Below are positions 9,240 through 18,441 of a stretch of 51,164 nucleotides of DNA, piece by piece. Positions within the stretch are counted from its first letter, which is position 1. Each line of letters begins with the position of its first letter. The DNA comes from [Flexibacter] sp. ATCC 35208 (lineage in GTDB: Bacteria; Bacteroidota; Bacteroidia; Chitinophagales; Chitinophagaceae): the NCBI RefSeq assembly GCF_001975825.1, contig NZ_MTKN01000060.1:1-51164 (forward strand), given 5' to 3'. Both the position numbers and the translations under genes were made by a program. Under the pieces are notes generated by a model. That model was given only the letters and a program-made list of their open reading frames with translations. It was not told the origin of the DNA and did no database searches.

Positions 9240-9845
9240 CTAATTTCTAAAAAGCACCTTTAGCACCAGCTGCTTTCGTTCTTTAATGAAGATTTGATAT
9301 TTATGTTCGTCCATTATCATCATTTCCTTAAGCAACGGCTTAGAAATGATTGGATATGCGCATAGTGAAATAACATTGGCCATGAACTGCTGAGCTGACA
9401 TATCCGGTATATTTCCCATTTTTATTTCTTCTTTCAGCTCCTTTTCAATATTTACTAATAAGAATTTAACTTCTTCTGATGCGGGCTTTAGTACATTATG
9501 TGCGCCACTATTCACCTCTGTAATGAGAAACATTTCGAGATAAGGATACTTTAAGTTGTTGTCTATAAAGAATTCAACAAACTGCCCTATCTTCTCTCTA
9601 AATGACATATTGCTTCTAAAAAACAGCTCCCGCATGCGCATATCTATAACAGACAGTGCTTCTTTGAAGACCACCTGAAGTAATTGCTCCCTTTTTTTAA
9701 AATAATAATAAAGAAGGCCCCTATTTACGCCAGCAGCATCAGCAATAGTCTGTGTTTTAGCATGAATATTGCCCTCCACGAAAAAAATCCGCATAGCGGT
9801 TTCTATAATCAGTCTCTCTGTTTGTGCATCTTTTACCGGCATCAA
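9240..9845 (-). CDS. TetR/AcrR family transcriptional repressor
   Basis: A 201-residue regulator. The N-terminal helix-turn-helix covers about residues 10-57, with the family pattern IIETAMRIFFVEGNIHAKTQ and AGVNRGLLYYYFKKREQLL. The remainder is an all-helical ligand-binding domain of the TetR C-terminal type with no recognisable specificity. It sits just upstream of, and in the same direction as, the efflux operon. It probably represses that operon and itself: the CATTTTTGCTAAA sequence found at the operon promoter also occurs 54 bases before this start, in a suitable position for autorepression. Confidence 0.9.
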   Translation of the reverse strand: MMPVKDAQTERLIIETAMRIFFVEGNIHAKTQTIADAAGVNRGLLYYYFKKREQLLQVVFKEALSVIDMRMRELFFRSNMSFREKIGQFVEFFIDNNLKYPYLEMFLITEVNSGAHNVLKPASEEVKFLLVNIEKELKEEIKMGNIPDMSAQQFMANVISLCAYPIISKPLLKEMMIMDEHKYQIFIKERKQLVLKVLFRN

Positions 9846-9898
9846 TATTTTTTAATACATGACAAAGATAAGATAGATTTTTAATGCTCCAACTTTTT

Positions 9899-9915
9899 TT
9901 TAGCAAAAATGATAA
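9899..9915 (-). promoter_or_regulatory. Candidate TetR autoregulatory site
   Basis: The minus-strand sequence TTATCATTTTTGCTAAA is identical over 17 bases to the sequence at 9114-9130 at the efflux operon start. It lies 54 bases upstream of the tetR ATG. A third copy of its core is in the 9181-9200 palindrome. The co-location suggests a shared operator half-site. Confidence 0.55.
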
Positions 9916-10026
9916 ATATAATCTATCAGGACACTTACTGTCAAATCGTTCTTGATAAGACCACTTGAAGGATTTCAAGTTTTCTGCAGGCTCCCCGGGA
10001 CAAGTTTCCAGCCAGCGCTCGGAAAC

Positions 10027-10060
10027 AAGGAAGGTCCATCATTCCTGATGAACCTTCCTT
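10027..10060 (-). terminator. Hairpin after the rhamnosidase gene
   Basis: AAGGAAGGT (10027-10035) pairs with ACCTTCCTT (10052-10060), with an inner CATCA/TGATG stem and a TTCC loop. The minus-strand tail is only moderately T-rich (GTTTCC), so termination strength is uncertain. It ends 4 bases before the gene's stop codon position. Confidence 0.6.
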
Positions 10061-10064
10061 ACAA

Positions 10065-13000
10065 TTAGTACTTCACAACCTTTTTACTCAAAACTTTGTC
10101 ACCAATCGTAACATTGACAATATAAAGCCCGGCAGGCAATGCAGACAGATTAAACTGCTGACCGCTGTAAATCTTCCGGGCCGGACTCACCAATGTTCCG
10201 GATGCATTGTAAATACGCATATAAAGCTTTTCTTCTTTTGTAGCAGCCAATTTTATCGTTATCATGCTTGTAGCAGGGTTTGGATCTACAGAAAGTGAGG
10301 ACGTAGTTTCTGCGGCAACAGCAGCCGCACCGGCGGTGAATGCCCACTGACCATTTATCTGTCCGATATTTGACCATTGATGTACCAGTCCTCCGCCTGA
10401 AACACCATTTACCTGCAACACCTTTCCGCTGTGTTTAGCAATAATCTTATAGTAACCGTCTCCGGTAGCAACGATGATAAAATTCTGATGACTTTCAACC
10501 GGATCATGATATGGGTGCTGAATTACATTGGCACCATTTAAAAGAGAAGCGGCATTTACATCCAGCGATTTGCTGCTGTGTTTAGCGAGGATCTTATAAT
10601 TACCATCGCCCAGATGTGTAAAGATAAACTGCTGGTTGGCGTTACCATTATACTCAGAGTGAATGACACTGGCACCATCGGCAGTAGATGCTCCGTTTAC
10701 ATCCATCTGTAAACCACTGGCCCTGTTCTGTATAAAATACGTACCTGAGAGATTGGTAACGCCATTCGTCAACACACGTATAGAGGTCGTTTTATCATGG
10801 AGTGCAGACCAGGTAATACAGTTATTATTTGCAGTCAGCGTTTCTGTCTGACCAGTAAAGTTATCATCTGCATACAGAATTACTTTATATCCTTCGGCTA
10901 CTACCAATGATGAAATCGCATCATCAGGTATACCTTTTGCATTCATCTGCGCCAGGGTATAGTTGCCTACAGGGAGACTGACAGCAGTTCCGCTGTAATT
11001 ACAATCTACATAAGTGATCACCGGATCTGTACTACTAAATGGCAAAGCGGTGAACTCCCAGCTTCCCGGACTCACTTTAAACTGTACAGATACATCATTC
11101 TGCTGAAAGAACGTAACACCACTCACGCCACCTAAGAAAGTACCATTTTTCCATACGGTTACACCTCCTACCTTAATCTCAGAAATAAGGGTGGACAATA
11201 CATCTTTTGGAACACTTACAATGGCAGTGGTGCCTGAAGGAGATGTGAGGCTTTGTGTAAAACCAGTGCTGCCAAGAGAGAAGCTGGCGATGATATTTCC
11301 TTTCACACTGGGTACTACGCCAGCAAATTGCGTAACGCCTCCCGGCTGTGGAGCAAATGTAAACTCAACATAAGCAGGCTGTGTAGGACGGATACCCAGG
11401 AGGTAAGCACTCATCACATACAAGGGACCGGCAGACCATGCATGGTTATTACTGGAATATCCAGCATTACTGTTACTTTCTGTAAAATCTTCCCACAGGG
11501 TAGATGACCAGCTGTTGATCATCGGTGTAAAACGATTCTTCATGCGTGTAATAGCAGCAGTTGGGTCCAGCTTAAACAGGTTTTCTTCAACGTACATTTC
11601 CTGGTATGGACCTGCATCATTTCTGTTTTTCAAAACACTCAGCGCACCGGCTTTCTGCTGATCATTGGCCAGTCCGGTAGATAAAGCCCAGGCATTACTT
11701 CTGTCATCAACCAAACGGGATGACACATTGCTGGACATATAGGCACGTGATGCGTTGTTCCAGAAATAATTATTGAAGTTGTTCTTCACCTTTGTCTGCA
11801 GTCCCTGGTAATAAGTCGCATCGGCAGTCTGGCCTAAAAGGTTTGCCGTATTAATAGCGGTTTCCAGAACAGAGATATAAAGTGCGTTGAACACCGTATT
11901 GGCACTGCCTACAGGTACGGGATCAATGTTAGTACCCCAGTCAATCCAGTTCCATGCATCATTTTGCAACAGGAGCATACCGTCAGCATTAGAGCTGGCT
12001 ACACAAAACTGGATGTATTTTTTTAATTGCGGATAGATTTCCTGTAACAAAGCTCTGTCTCCGCTATACATGTAGTACTTCCAGATCATGGCAACTGCGG
12101 CCAGGTTCTGATCAGGCAGATGAAAGGAGGTACCTGGTGCTGTTGTATAGAGGGAACCATTTCCTTTCTGTGTATTCATCAATTCGCGGAAAGCTTTGCG
12201 TGTCAGTTTATTTACACTGGTATCGTATAAATAGAATGAGTAGAGGATTTGTTCAGATACATCTCCCCACCATTGGCCACGTTCACGGTCAGGACAATCA
12301 TAGTACTGATCACGCATACATACTTTGGACGTGTTTTTAGCCTTTGTCCACAAAGTATTTAACGATGCATCAGAAGAATTAAACTGGCCGGTGATATCTA
12401 CATTATAACTGGACTCTCTGTATTTCAGACCCAATATCTGTACTGTCCCTGTTACGTTTGAGAACTCGTAGGTAACGGTATGATTACTTGAGTTCTGCCA
12501 TGCAAAACATTCAAATTCCTGATCACCGGCTTTGGTAATATATTCCTGCCAGTAATGCCTGTTTACAGTAATTTTTATTTTCACGCCTGCAGGGGCATTT
12601 ACGTGCAAATAGGGACGCAACTGTATATTGGTACCAACAGTTCCGGTAATGGTCGTATTAGCTGTAACAGAGGCTGGTATTGAATTCTGATAATTGCTTA
12701 ATTCAGCCTCTCTCCAGAATGGGATACCGCGGGGTACGAGTGAATTCCAGGGTGCAACTGGGGGGAGACCTTTCTTTACGGCTGTGGCCCATGAGGCATC
12801 GTTAAAACCTGCACTTGTCCAGCCGGCGGGTTCATTTGCGGCATCATAGGAAACAGGGAATGCAATCCATTTGTAATCCTGTCCGTTCAGAATTAATTGA
12901 GTGGTAGCTCCAAAAGAAGGATGCACGCTGTACTTCCAGGTATCATCTGACACAACTACGGAACCGGCATCAAATAATAAACCGCCATTGCCGACAGCCC

Positions 13001-13628
13001 GTTCTGAATAACCATTCTGTCCTCCTTTATACCATACCAATACGGCAATGGTATTCTCACCAGCCTGCAGATAGGGTGCAATATCTACTTCATCATAATA
13101 GGTATTCACCAGATCAGGACGAATAGAGAGCCCACCATCTTTTACCACCAGCTGATTATTTACATACAGCCAGTACTTATTTTCTGCGGCAATTTTAGTG
13201 AGTGCGGAAGCGGGTTTGGATGCAAGGCTTAGCTTTTTCCTGAAAGCGATCCAGGTGTTTGCCGGACCAGCATTGGGGGACCAGATCCAGTTGGCCGTTC
13301 CCTGTGAAGGGGGAATCATGCTGACAATAAAAGAGGTTACCTGGTCATTCCATTCAGTACCAATCCATGTAGAAGATGCAGTGGAACTAAAGGATTTTCC
13401 GGTAAAATTATCATCCGCAAAAAAGGTAATCTGATACCCTGAAGGGATGGAAAAAGAGGAGAGGCCATCATCCGGGAAACCGGCCGCATTCATATCTGCA
13501 AGCCTGTAATTTCCAACGGGGAATGAGATAGCGGTGCCTCCATAATTAATATCACTGTATAGTACCACTTGGGCATGGGTGGCTAACGTACAGACCAGCA
13601 ATAACAGCATTATTGTTTTTTGCTTCAT
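10065..13628 (-). CDS. Secreted GH78 alpha-L-rhamnosidase with crystallin, ricin-type and T9SS domains
   Basis: An 1187-residue secreted enzyme. Order: signal peptide ending THAQ (1-20); beta/gamma-crystallin-like domain with VLYSDINYGG and FFADDNFTG (about 20-105); beta-sandwich modules (about 110-400); GH78 six-hairpin catalytic domain with the acidic motif CPDRERGQWWGD near 440-452; a C-terminal sandwich; a second crystallin-like domain (about 866-953); a beta-trefoil ricin-type lectin domain with repeated Q-x-F motifs (about 955-1095); and a type A T9SS sorting domain (about 1111-1187, starting SVDPNP and ending KKVVKY). It should release L-rhamnose from plant or microbial polysaccharides outside the cell. 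There is no SusC/SusD pair nearby, so this is not a standard polysaccharide-utilisation locus. It stands alone. Confidence 0.9.
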   Translation of the reverse strand: MKQKTIMLLLLVCTLATHAQVVLYSDINYGGTAISFPVGNYRLADMNAAGFPDDGLSSFSIPSGYQITFFADDNFTGKSFSSTASSTWIGTEWNDQVTSFIVSMIPPSQGTANWIWSPNAGPANTWIAFRKKLSLASKPASALTKIAAENKYWLYVNNQLVVKDGGLSIRPDLVNTYYDEVDIAPYLQAGENTIAVLVWYKGGQNGYSERAVGNGGLLFDAGSVVVSDDTWKYSVHPSFGATTQLILNGQDYKWIAFPVSYDAANEPAGWTSAGFNDASWATAVKKGLPPVAPWNSLVPRGIPFWREAELSNYQNSIPASVTANTTITGTVGTNIQLRPYLHVNAPAGVKIKITVNRHYWQEYITKAGDQEFECFAWQNSSNHTVTYEFSNVTGTVQILGLKYRESSYNVDITGQFNSSDASLNTLWTKAKNTSKVCMRDQYYDCPDRERGQWWGDVSEQILYSFYLYDTSVNKLTRKAFRELMNTQKGNGSLYTTAPGTSFHLPDQNLAAVAMIWKYYMYSGDRALLQEIYPQLKKYIQFCVASSNADGMLLLQNDAWNWIDWGTNIDPVPVGSANTVFNALYISVLETAINTANLLGQTADATYYQGLQTKVKNNFNNYFWNNASRAYMSSNVSSRLVDDRSNAWALSTGLANDQQKAGALSVLKNRNDAGPYQEMYVEENLFKLDPTAAITRMKNRFTPMINSWSSTLWEDFTESNSNAGYSSNNHAWSAGPLYVMSAYLLGIRPTQPAYVEFTFAPQPGGVTQFAGVVPSVKGNIIASFSLGSTGFTQSLTSPSGTTAIVSVPKDVLSTLISEIKVGGVTVWKNGTFLGGVSGVTFFQQNDVSVQFKVSPGSWEFTALPFSSTDPVITYVDCNYSGTAVSLPVGNYTLAQMNAKGIPDDAISSLVVAEGYKVILYADDNFTGQTETLTANNNCITWSALHDKTTSIRVLTNGVTNLSGTYFIQNRASGLQMDVNGASTADGASVIHSEYNGNANQQFIFTHLGDGNYKILAKHSSKSLDVNAASLLNGANVIQHPYHDPVESHQNFIIVATGDGYYKIIAKHSGKVLQVNGVSGGGLVHQWSNIGQINGQWAFTAGAAAVAAETTSSLSVDPNPATSMITIKLAATKEEKLYMRIYNASGTLVSPARKIYSGQQFNLSALPAGLYIVNVTIGDKVLSKKVVKY

Positions 13629-13966
13629 AGGTTATTGATTTTGAGGGTTTATTGGTGAAAACGTGAACTACAGATTATAGGATTTCATAAGGGAAATTGA
13701 CTTAAGCCTTGAAAAGTAAAAATAAAATTCCGATTAACTGTCCTTAGCTGTCTATGATCTTATATGGTATATGATCGATTCAATGATAGCTGATGCTATC
13801 CTTGCATTAATTTAAAAGCCTGAAAAGTGAGGTAACAAATGAAATTCAATGAGTTAAGGGAGTATCCCCCTGACCTGAGATTGTCAATATTATGTAAGCC
13901 ATGAAAAAAACATTTGGTTTCAAACGCAAAAAAGCCTCGGGATTTATCATCTGAAGGCCTTCAATA
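13629..13966. other. Intergenic region: rhamnosidase leader
   Basis: No gene was seen in these 338 bases. The part next to 13628 is the leader of the rhamnosidase gene; the far end holds the terminator of the PepSY gene (listed separately). The middle is AT-rich with no recognised site. Confidence 0.5.
13927..13962 (-). terminator. Terminator of the TonB receptor-PepSY operon
   Basis: On the minus strand GAAGGCCTTCAGATG and ATCCCGAGGC form a bulged hairpin followed by TTTTTT (A-run 13928-13933 on plus). The same hairpin type, AAGGCCTTC-loop-GAAGGCCTT, occurs inside the repeat copies at 38.6 and 40.8 kb. Confidence 0.65.
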
Positions 13967-15082
13967 TCACCGGCTGTACCTTTTGCTATTCCCTTTTCGC
14001 TTCCAGTACAAATAAAAACCTGTAAGCGAAAGGATCCCGGGGGTCAAACCTATAATCACATACATCCACCGTAAAAGAAGACTGTCAAATTCGCCAACAT
14101 GCAACCTTTTAAGCATCCAGTAAAAACGGTCAGAAAATGGCTTTTCTTCAATCCGATTAATCAGCTTGAGCTGGTTTGTATTAGCATCAAAATAAAGGTC
14201 ACTCCCTTTTCCTTTATAAAGGGGATTTACGGTGGATGAAAAAGCTCCACTTACAATAACATCTTTTTCTTTGTCAGCCGAAACCATCATCGCAACAGGC
14301 GTAAACCCAACCACTTTCCCGGTATTCTCCAAAATGCTGTCAAGGTTTCCTTTGATCATGACGGTTTTATTTTGATAAGGAACGATTGCCCATTCAGCTG
14401 GCAGGAAAAGCGACTTATTCATCCAGAAACCAGTAAAGAACAGGATAAAATTAAACACCAGGCTCCATACACCCACTATCCTATGTAGCGATGAAAAAGT
14501 CGATGTGCTTTTCCCAAACTTAAACTTCACCTGGAATGTGACCACCTTAATTATTTGTTTCCTGTAAATGATGAAACCTGTTATGATGCTAATGATAAAT
14601 AAAATGGAAATAATTGCTGTCATCAACCGTCCGGGTTTATCAATCTGGAAACAATAATGAGCGGAGTATAGCCACCTGAAAAAAGAAGTCTGAAATGAAC
14701 GGAAATTTCCCTCCCTGATAATTTCACCAGTATAAGGATTGACAAATACACTATACAAATAGTTATCAGTAGTTTTCTGCTGATATAGATACAGCATAAA
14801 TTCATAGCAGTCTGATGCCCTTTCAGGAAATTGTCTGACCATCATTCTGCGTATATGGGGGTGTTGTAGCAGTACCTTTCTATATAATGAATCTAAAGAA
14901 ATTCGTTTGCCAGCTGCAGGTACACTAATCTGATGCAGATCCTTGCACCACGATTGCTCAATTTCTTTCTGGAAAACCAACATACTGCCGGACAATCCAA
15001 AAAAAAGGTAAAGCAGTCCCAGCATAAGACCGAGCCAGCTATGCACTTTAAATGATAGTTTGGTGAACTGCTTTACCTTCAT
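13967..15082 (-). CDS. PepSY-associated transmembrane protein
   Basis: A membrane protein of about 371 residues. It opens with LSFKVHSWLGLMLGLLYLFFGLSGSMLVFQKEIE, the hallmark first helix of PepSY-TM proteins, and has further helices near the middle (IISILFIISIITGFIIYRK, LVFNFILFFTGFWMN) and at the C-terminus (YVIIGLTPGILSLTGFYLYWKRK). I chose the start at 15082 (MKVKQF) because a longer frame from 15130 would overlap the preceding receptor and lacks coding character. Genes of this type follow TonB siderophore receptors in many Bacteroidota; the family includes inner-membrane reductases that release iron from siderophores. Here it lies 17 bases after such a receptor. Confidence 0.85.
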   Translation of the reverse strand: MKVKQFTKLSFKVHSWLGLMLGLLYLFFGLSGSMLVFQKEIEQSWCKDLHQISVPAAGKRISLDSLYRKVLLQHPHIRRMMVRQFPERASDCYEFMLYLYQQKTTDNYLYSVFVNPYTGEIIREGNFRSFQTSFFRWLYSAHYCFQIDKPGRLMTAIISILFIISIITGFIIYRKQIIKVVTFQVKFKFGKSTSTFSSLHRIVGVWSLVFNFILFFTGFWMNKSLFLPAEWAIVPYQNKTVMIKGNLDSILENTGKVVGFTPVAMMVSADKEKDVIVSGAFSSTVNPLYKGKGSDLYFDANTNQLKLINRIEEKPFSDRFYWMLKRLHVGEFDSLLLRWMYVIIGLTPGILSLTGFYLYWKRKGNSKRYSR

Positions 15083-15099
15083 ATTAAATTTTGAACTGA

Positions 15100-17259
15100 T
15101 TAAAAATGCATTTTTACAGATAGTATACACTGACGTAAAGCTCCGGGGCTGATAAAGCCACGCCCGCCATAATAATACTTTTTGTTGAATAAGTTATCTG
15201 CCGTAAATGCCCAGGTAAAACGGCTATGCTCATAGCTGATCATACTGTTGCATACGGTATACTCATTCGTATAAAATTGTCCGGCAGACTTGCTATCAAT
15301 AATCAGATCTCGACCTACATAGTAGCCTCCAAATCCAACGGACAAACCACTGACAGGTCCATTTGAAAATCGATAATTTGCAAACCAGTTAGCTGACCAT
15401 TCCGGACCGGAATTAACAGGTCTTAAGCCCTGCGTATTTGCATCTGCCAGGGTAAGTTTACTATCGTTATTTGCGGAACCGGCATGAAGGTACAATCCGC
15501 TGAGAGGTTGCACAGTAAGATCGGCTTCCAGCCCCCTACTATATTGTTTACCATCCTGTATGTAAAGGGTATTGTCATTGGGATTAGTACGGACAACATT
15601 CGTCACATTGATATCATAATAACTGAAGGTTGCATTTATTTTTCTGTTCCTGGTAGAAATTTTTATGCCCCCTTCCAGCTGATTACCATATTGTGGCTTA
15701 AAATTCATAACAGTACCATTTGTTTGTGATGTTGGTGCTACGTTTTGAAAGCCATTCATGTAATTAATGAATACAGTAAAGGTTTGTGGAATCAACTGAT
15801 AAGTAATCCCCAATTTAGGCGAAAATGCTGTCTGGTCATATTTCCCGGACACAGTGCCTGCATTCTGATCTAATGTACCTGGATTGTTTAGATGATCAAC
15901 TCTTGCACTTAGTGTAATGGATAGTGCTTCTATTGGGTTTATAACATCCGATAAATAAGCGGAATAAATATTTTGTTCTGATTTAGTCCGGTAAGGGGTA
16001 GAACCACTTAGTAAGTTTAATAAATATGGTTCAGACAACTTCGCAGCACTGCTACCGGGGTTAGTGATGGCCACAGTATCAAAATTCTTTCCCAGACTAC
16101 TATAATCAGAAAGATAGATATAGTGGTAATAGTCCAACCCTGCAACTAAACGGTTCCGCCAGTTGGCTATCCTAAAATCCCCAATAAAATTCTGCTGGAT
16201 TTGCTGGCTAATTATATTTTCCGGATTATAGTATAGCATTTTCCGAGCTACGGCTGTATTGTTTTGAACTAACGTATTGGTCTGGTAGGTGCCATCAGAG
16301 GAACCATATACACTTACAAAATTTGTTTCAGACCTCCATTGATTTGAGATGGTGTAAATTGCCTTGCCATAGAGATTCAACCCTGTAGTTCTCCAAAGCA
16401 GGCTATTATCCGTATATGATCTTTTGTAGTCCAGGTGCAAAGCTCCGGAACTTTGAGCGTTCGTCAATACACCATTCACTAAAGGATTAGAAGGAGTAAG
16501 CAATGTACTATTGGTAGATGTTCGTCTCTCAAATTCAGCCTCCAGCTCAAGTTGTAATCTCGGGGTTACTTTATAAGATAAGCTGGGGGTCAGAAAGATA
16601 TTCCTGTATAATCCGGCATCCTGAAAGCTTTCTTTATAGGTATAGGCACCCATCATACGAAATAGTACATCATGGCTGGAATCCAAGGGTGTGTTTATAT
16701 CCATTGTCACTCTCTGGAAATTGTTATTACCGCCTGCAATTTCAATATTGGTAAAGGTAGCATCTTCCGGTTTATAGGTAATGCTGTTAACAATCCCACC
16801 AAATACAACATTCGCACTACCAAACAAAGTACCAGCTGGTCCTTTTATAACATCTAACTGTTTTATATTGATCGTTTCACTGTTATAGGCCAAAAATGCA
16901 TTTAACCCATTCCTGAAATTGGACCTTGTTCTAAAGCCTCTGATAGTGATATTAGGAGCGATACCAGCCCAGCTTGGCGTTACGCCAGCCACATTATTAA
17001 GTAGCGCGGATTGCGTATAATTATTCCGGTTTGAGATCAATTTTCCGTTTACTGAATTGACCACCTGTGGGTTTTCACAGTCCTTTATAGGAAGTCTTGC
17101 AGCCTGAAAGCTCGAAGAATCAATGGCTTTGATGTTTTTCGTACTGATCGTAATTGTGTCTAAATCTTTTTTACCATATTCCTGAGCGATTACGCTGGTA
17201 GGAAACAAGGCAATAGAAATCAATATAATTAGCGTAATTTCTTTCTTCATGTTGTTCAA
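15100..17259 (-). CDS. TonB-dependent siderophore receptor
   Basis: A 719-residue outer-membrane receptor. After a signal peptide (IALFPTSVIAQ) there is a plug domain (about 55-215) with SNFRNGLNAF, IKQLDVIKGPAGTLFGSANVVFGGIVN, the family's plug signature. A 22-stranded barrel follows and ends in the outer-membrane signal VKMHF. The plug resembles FhuE/FpvA-like ferric siderophore receptors. There is no N-terminal signalling domain and no carboxypeptidase-like domain. It is first in an operon with the PepSY membrane protein. The real substrate could also be a copper-chelating compound, given the neighbours, but this is speculation. Confidence 0.9.
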   Translation of the reverse strand: MNNMKKEITLIILISIALFPTSVIAQEYGKKDLDTITISTKNIKAIDSSSFQAARLPIKDCENPQVVNSVNGKLISNRNNYTQSALLNNVAGVTPSWAGIAPNITIRGFRTRSNFRNGLNAFLAYNSETINIKQLDVIKGPAGTLFGSANVVFGGIVNSITYKPEDATFTNIEIAGGNNNFQRVTMDINTPLDSSHDVLFRMMGAYTYKESFQDAGLYRNIFLTPSLSYKVTPRLQLELEAEFERRTSTNSTLLTPSNPLVNGVLTNAQSSGALHLDYKRSYTDNSLLWRTTGLNLYGKAIYTISNQWRSETNFVSVYGSSDGTYQTNTLVQNNTAVARKMLYYNPENIISQQIQQNFIGDFRIANWRNRLVAGLDYYHYIYLSDYSSLGKNFDTVAITNPGSSAAKLSEPYLLNLLSGSTPYRTKSEQNIYSAYLSDVINPIEALSITLSARVDHLNNPGTLDQNAGTVSGKYDQTAFSPKLGITYQLIPQTFTVFINYMNGFQNVAPTSQTNGTVMNFKPQYGNQLEGGIKISTRNRKINATFSYYDINVTNVVRTNPNDNTLYIQDGKQYSRGLEADLTVQPLSGLYLHAGSANNDSKLTLADANTQGLRPVNSGPEWSANWFANYRFSNGPVSGLSVGFGGYYVGRDLIIDSKSAGQFYTNEYTVCNSMISYEHSRFTWAFTADNLFNKKYYYGGRGFISPGALRQCILSVKMHF

Positions 17260-17448
17260 TTAATCATTGTTTTCATGTCCACGTAATAATGCACTTATGC
17301 ACTATTAGAAATTATCAAAAGATATGATCTAATAAAGCATTCCTTAAATAGATGAATGATAATAATATTATGCGCAATAAATCTATACTATATGCGCTGC
17401 GTGTTATGATTATTACATTGTAGCATATTTCATCCAATACTGCTCTCC
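17260..17448 (-). promoter_or_regulatory. Leader of the siderophore receptor operon with a GTGCAT repeat
   Basis: This 189-base AT-rich gap contains AGTGCAT repeated directly (minus strand, 17291-17306). The 10-mer TATGCACTAT (17296-17305, plus) also occurs, in the opposite orientation, upstream of the second TonB receptor (20913-20922). A shared regulator of the two receptors is possible. No clear Fur box was found. Confidence 0.4.
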
Positions 17449-18414
17449 TTAATATCTTCCAACGTATGAAGCAGGATCTTGCATAAACCCATCTTTACAT
17501 CCCTTACTACAAAATCCATATATCTTGCCATTATAATGTACCGTATCCGTAACTCCCATATTTAATGGCATTCCACAGAATAAGTCTTTCGCATTATCAA
17601 ATTTGATGTCTTTGTAGGAAGTTACCGGATGCAATACTTTTTCCATTCCCATATCATACATGGAGCGCATTGCATTTACAATAGAAGTATCAGTGTTATA
17701 ATCACTACCACCTTTAAATATCGGTTGTGGATCATATTCCAGATCAAGCATAATCGCTTTGGTATAATTCTCACCTCTGATCTCATTGATCAACGCAAGA
17801 CCCATATCCATTCCGGCAGTAATACCTGCACTTGTCCAGTATTTACCGCTTCTGACATATCTTTTTTGTTGCACTTTAGCCCCAAATTCATCAGCCAAAA
17901 TCTTCTTTCCCCACCAATGTGTTGTAGCATCTTTACCATTTAACAGACCTGTTGCACCCAGAATCCAGGCGCCTGTACATACACTTGTAGTAAATACAGA
18001 GGATGAGTCTATCGACTTTATCCAGTTGAGCAATGTTGTGTCTTTGGTTAATTCATAAGTCTCTTTAAAGCCACCTGGAATTACAAGGATATCTAAGTGC
18101 TTTACGTCAGCAATCGTAGTATCTATTTGTACCTTCATACCTCTTGCATCTGCTATCAAACCTCTATGCAAACCAACAAAAAAGACATTTGTTCCCATCA
18201 GCTCTCCCAATACATTATAAGGTCCCATCGCATCTAAAGTAGAATAGCCATCATATAATAAGATACCTACTGTCCTGACATCTATTTTGGGTTTTGGAAA
18301 CATTTCCGCCAATTGCTCGTCGTGACTTTTTGTGGACCGGGCAGTTTCTTCTATTTTGTTTTTGCAGGATGCAATAGTCATCACTATTGCAAAAGCTATC
18401 ATATTTTTTTTCAT
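17449..18414 (-). CDS. DJ-1/PfpI domain lipoprotein with C-terminal YHS metal-binding domain
   Basis: A 321-residue lipoprotein (lipobox IASC at 14-17). Residues about 45-230 form a DJ-1/PfpI (GlxA-like) domain: ILLYDGYSTLDAMGPYNVLG, VIPGGF, and the nucleophile-elbow SVCTGAWILGATGLL with Cys146, as in isocyanide-hydratase-type members. The last 45 residues are a YHS domain with Cys280 in FCGMPLN and Cys302/Cys306 in FCSKGCKDGF, followed by DPASY. YHS domains bind copper and other soft metals. It follows the broken TonB receptor by 27 bases and was probably co-transcribed with it. A lipid-anchored fusion of these two domains is unusual; the activity is unknown. Confidence 0.85.
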   Translation of the reverse strand: MKKNMIAFAIVMTIASCKNKIEETARSTKSHDEQLAEMFPKPKIDVRTVGILLYDGYSTLDAMGPYNVLGELMGTNVFFVGLHRGLIADARGMKVQIDTTIADVKHLDILVIPGGFKETYELTKDTTLLNWIKSIDSSSVFTTSVCTGAWILGATGLLNGKDATTHWWGKKILADEFGAKVQQKRYVRSGKYWTSAGITAGMDMGLALINEIRGENYTKAIMLDLEYDPQPIFKGGSDYNTDTSIVNAMRSMYDMGMEKVLHPVTSYKDIKFDNAKDLFCGMPLNMGVTDTVHYNGKIYGFCSKGCKDGFMQDPASYVGRY

Positions 18415-18441
18415 TGACTATTTTTAAAATGAATGACTGGT

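Noticed and set aside
17320..17385. A Fur box upstream of the siderophore receptor
   Set aside because: The GATGAATGATAATAATATT stretch is AT-rich but matches the consensus poorly and lacks symmetry.
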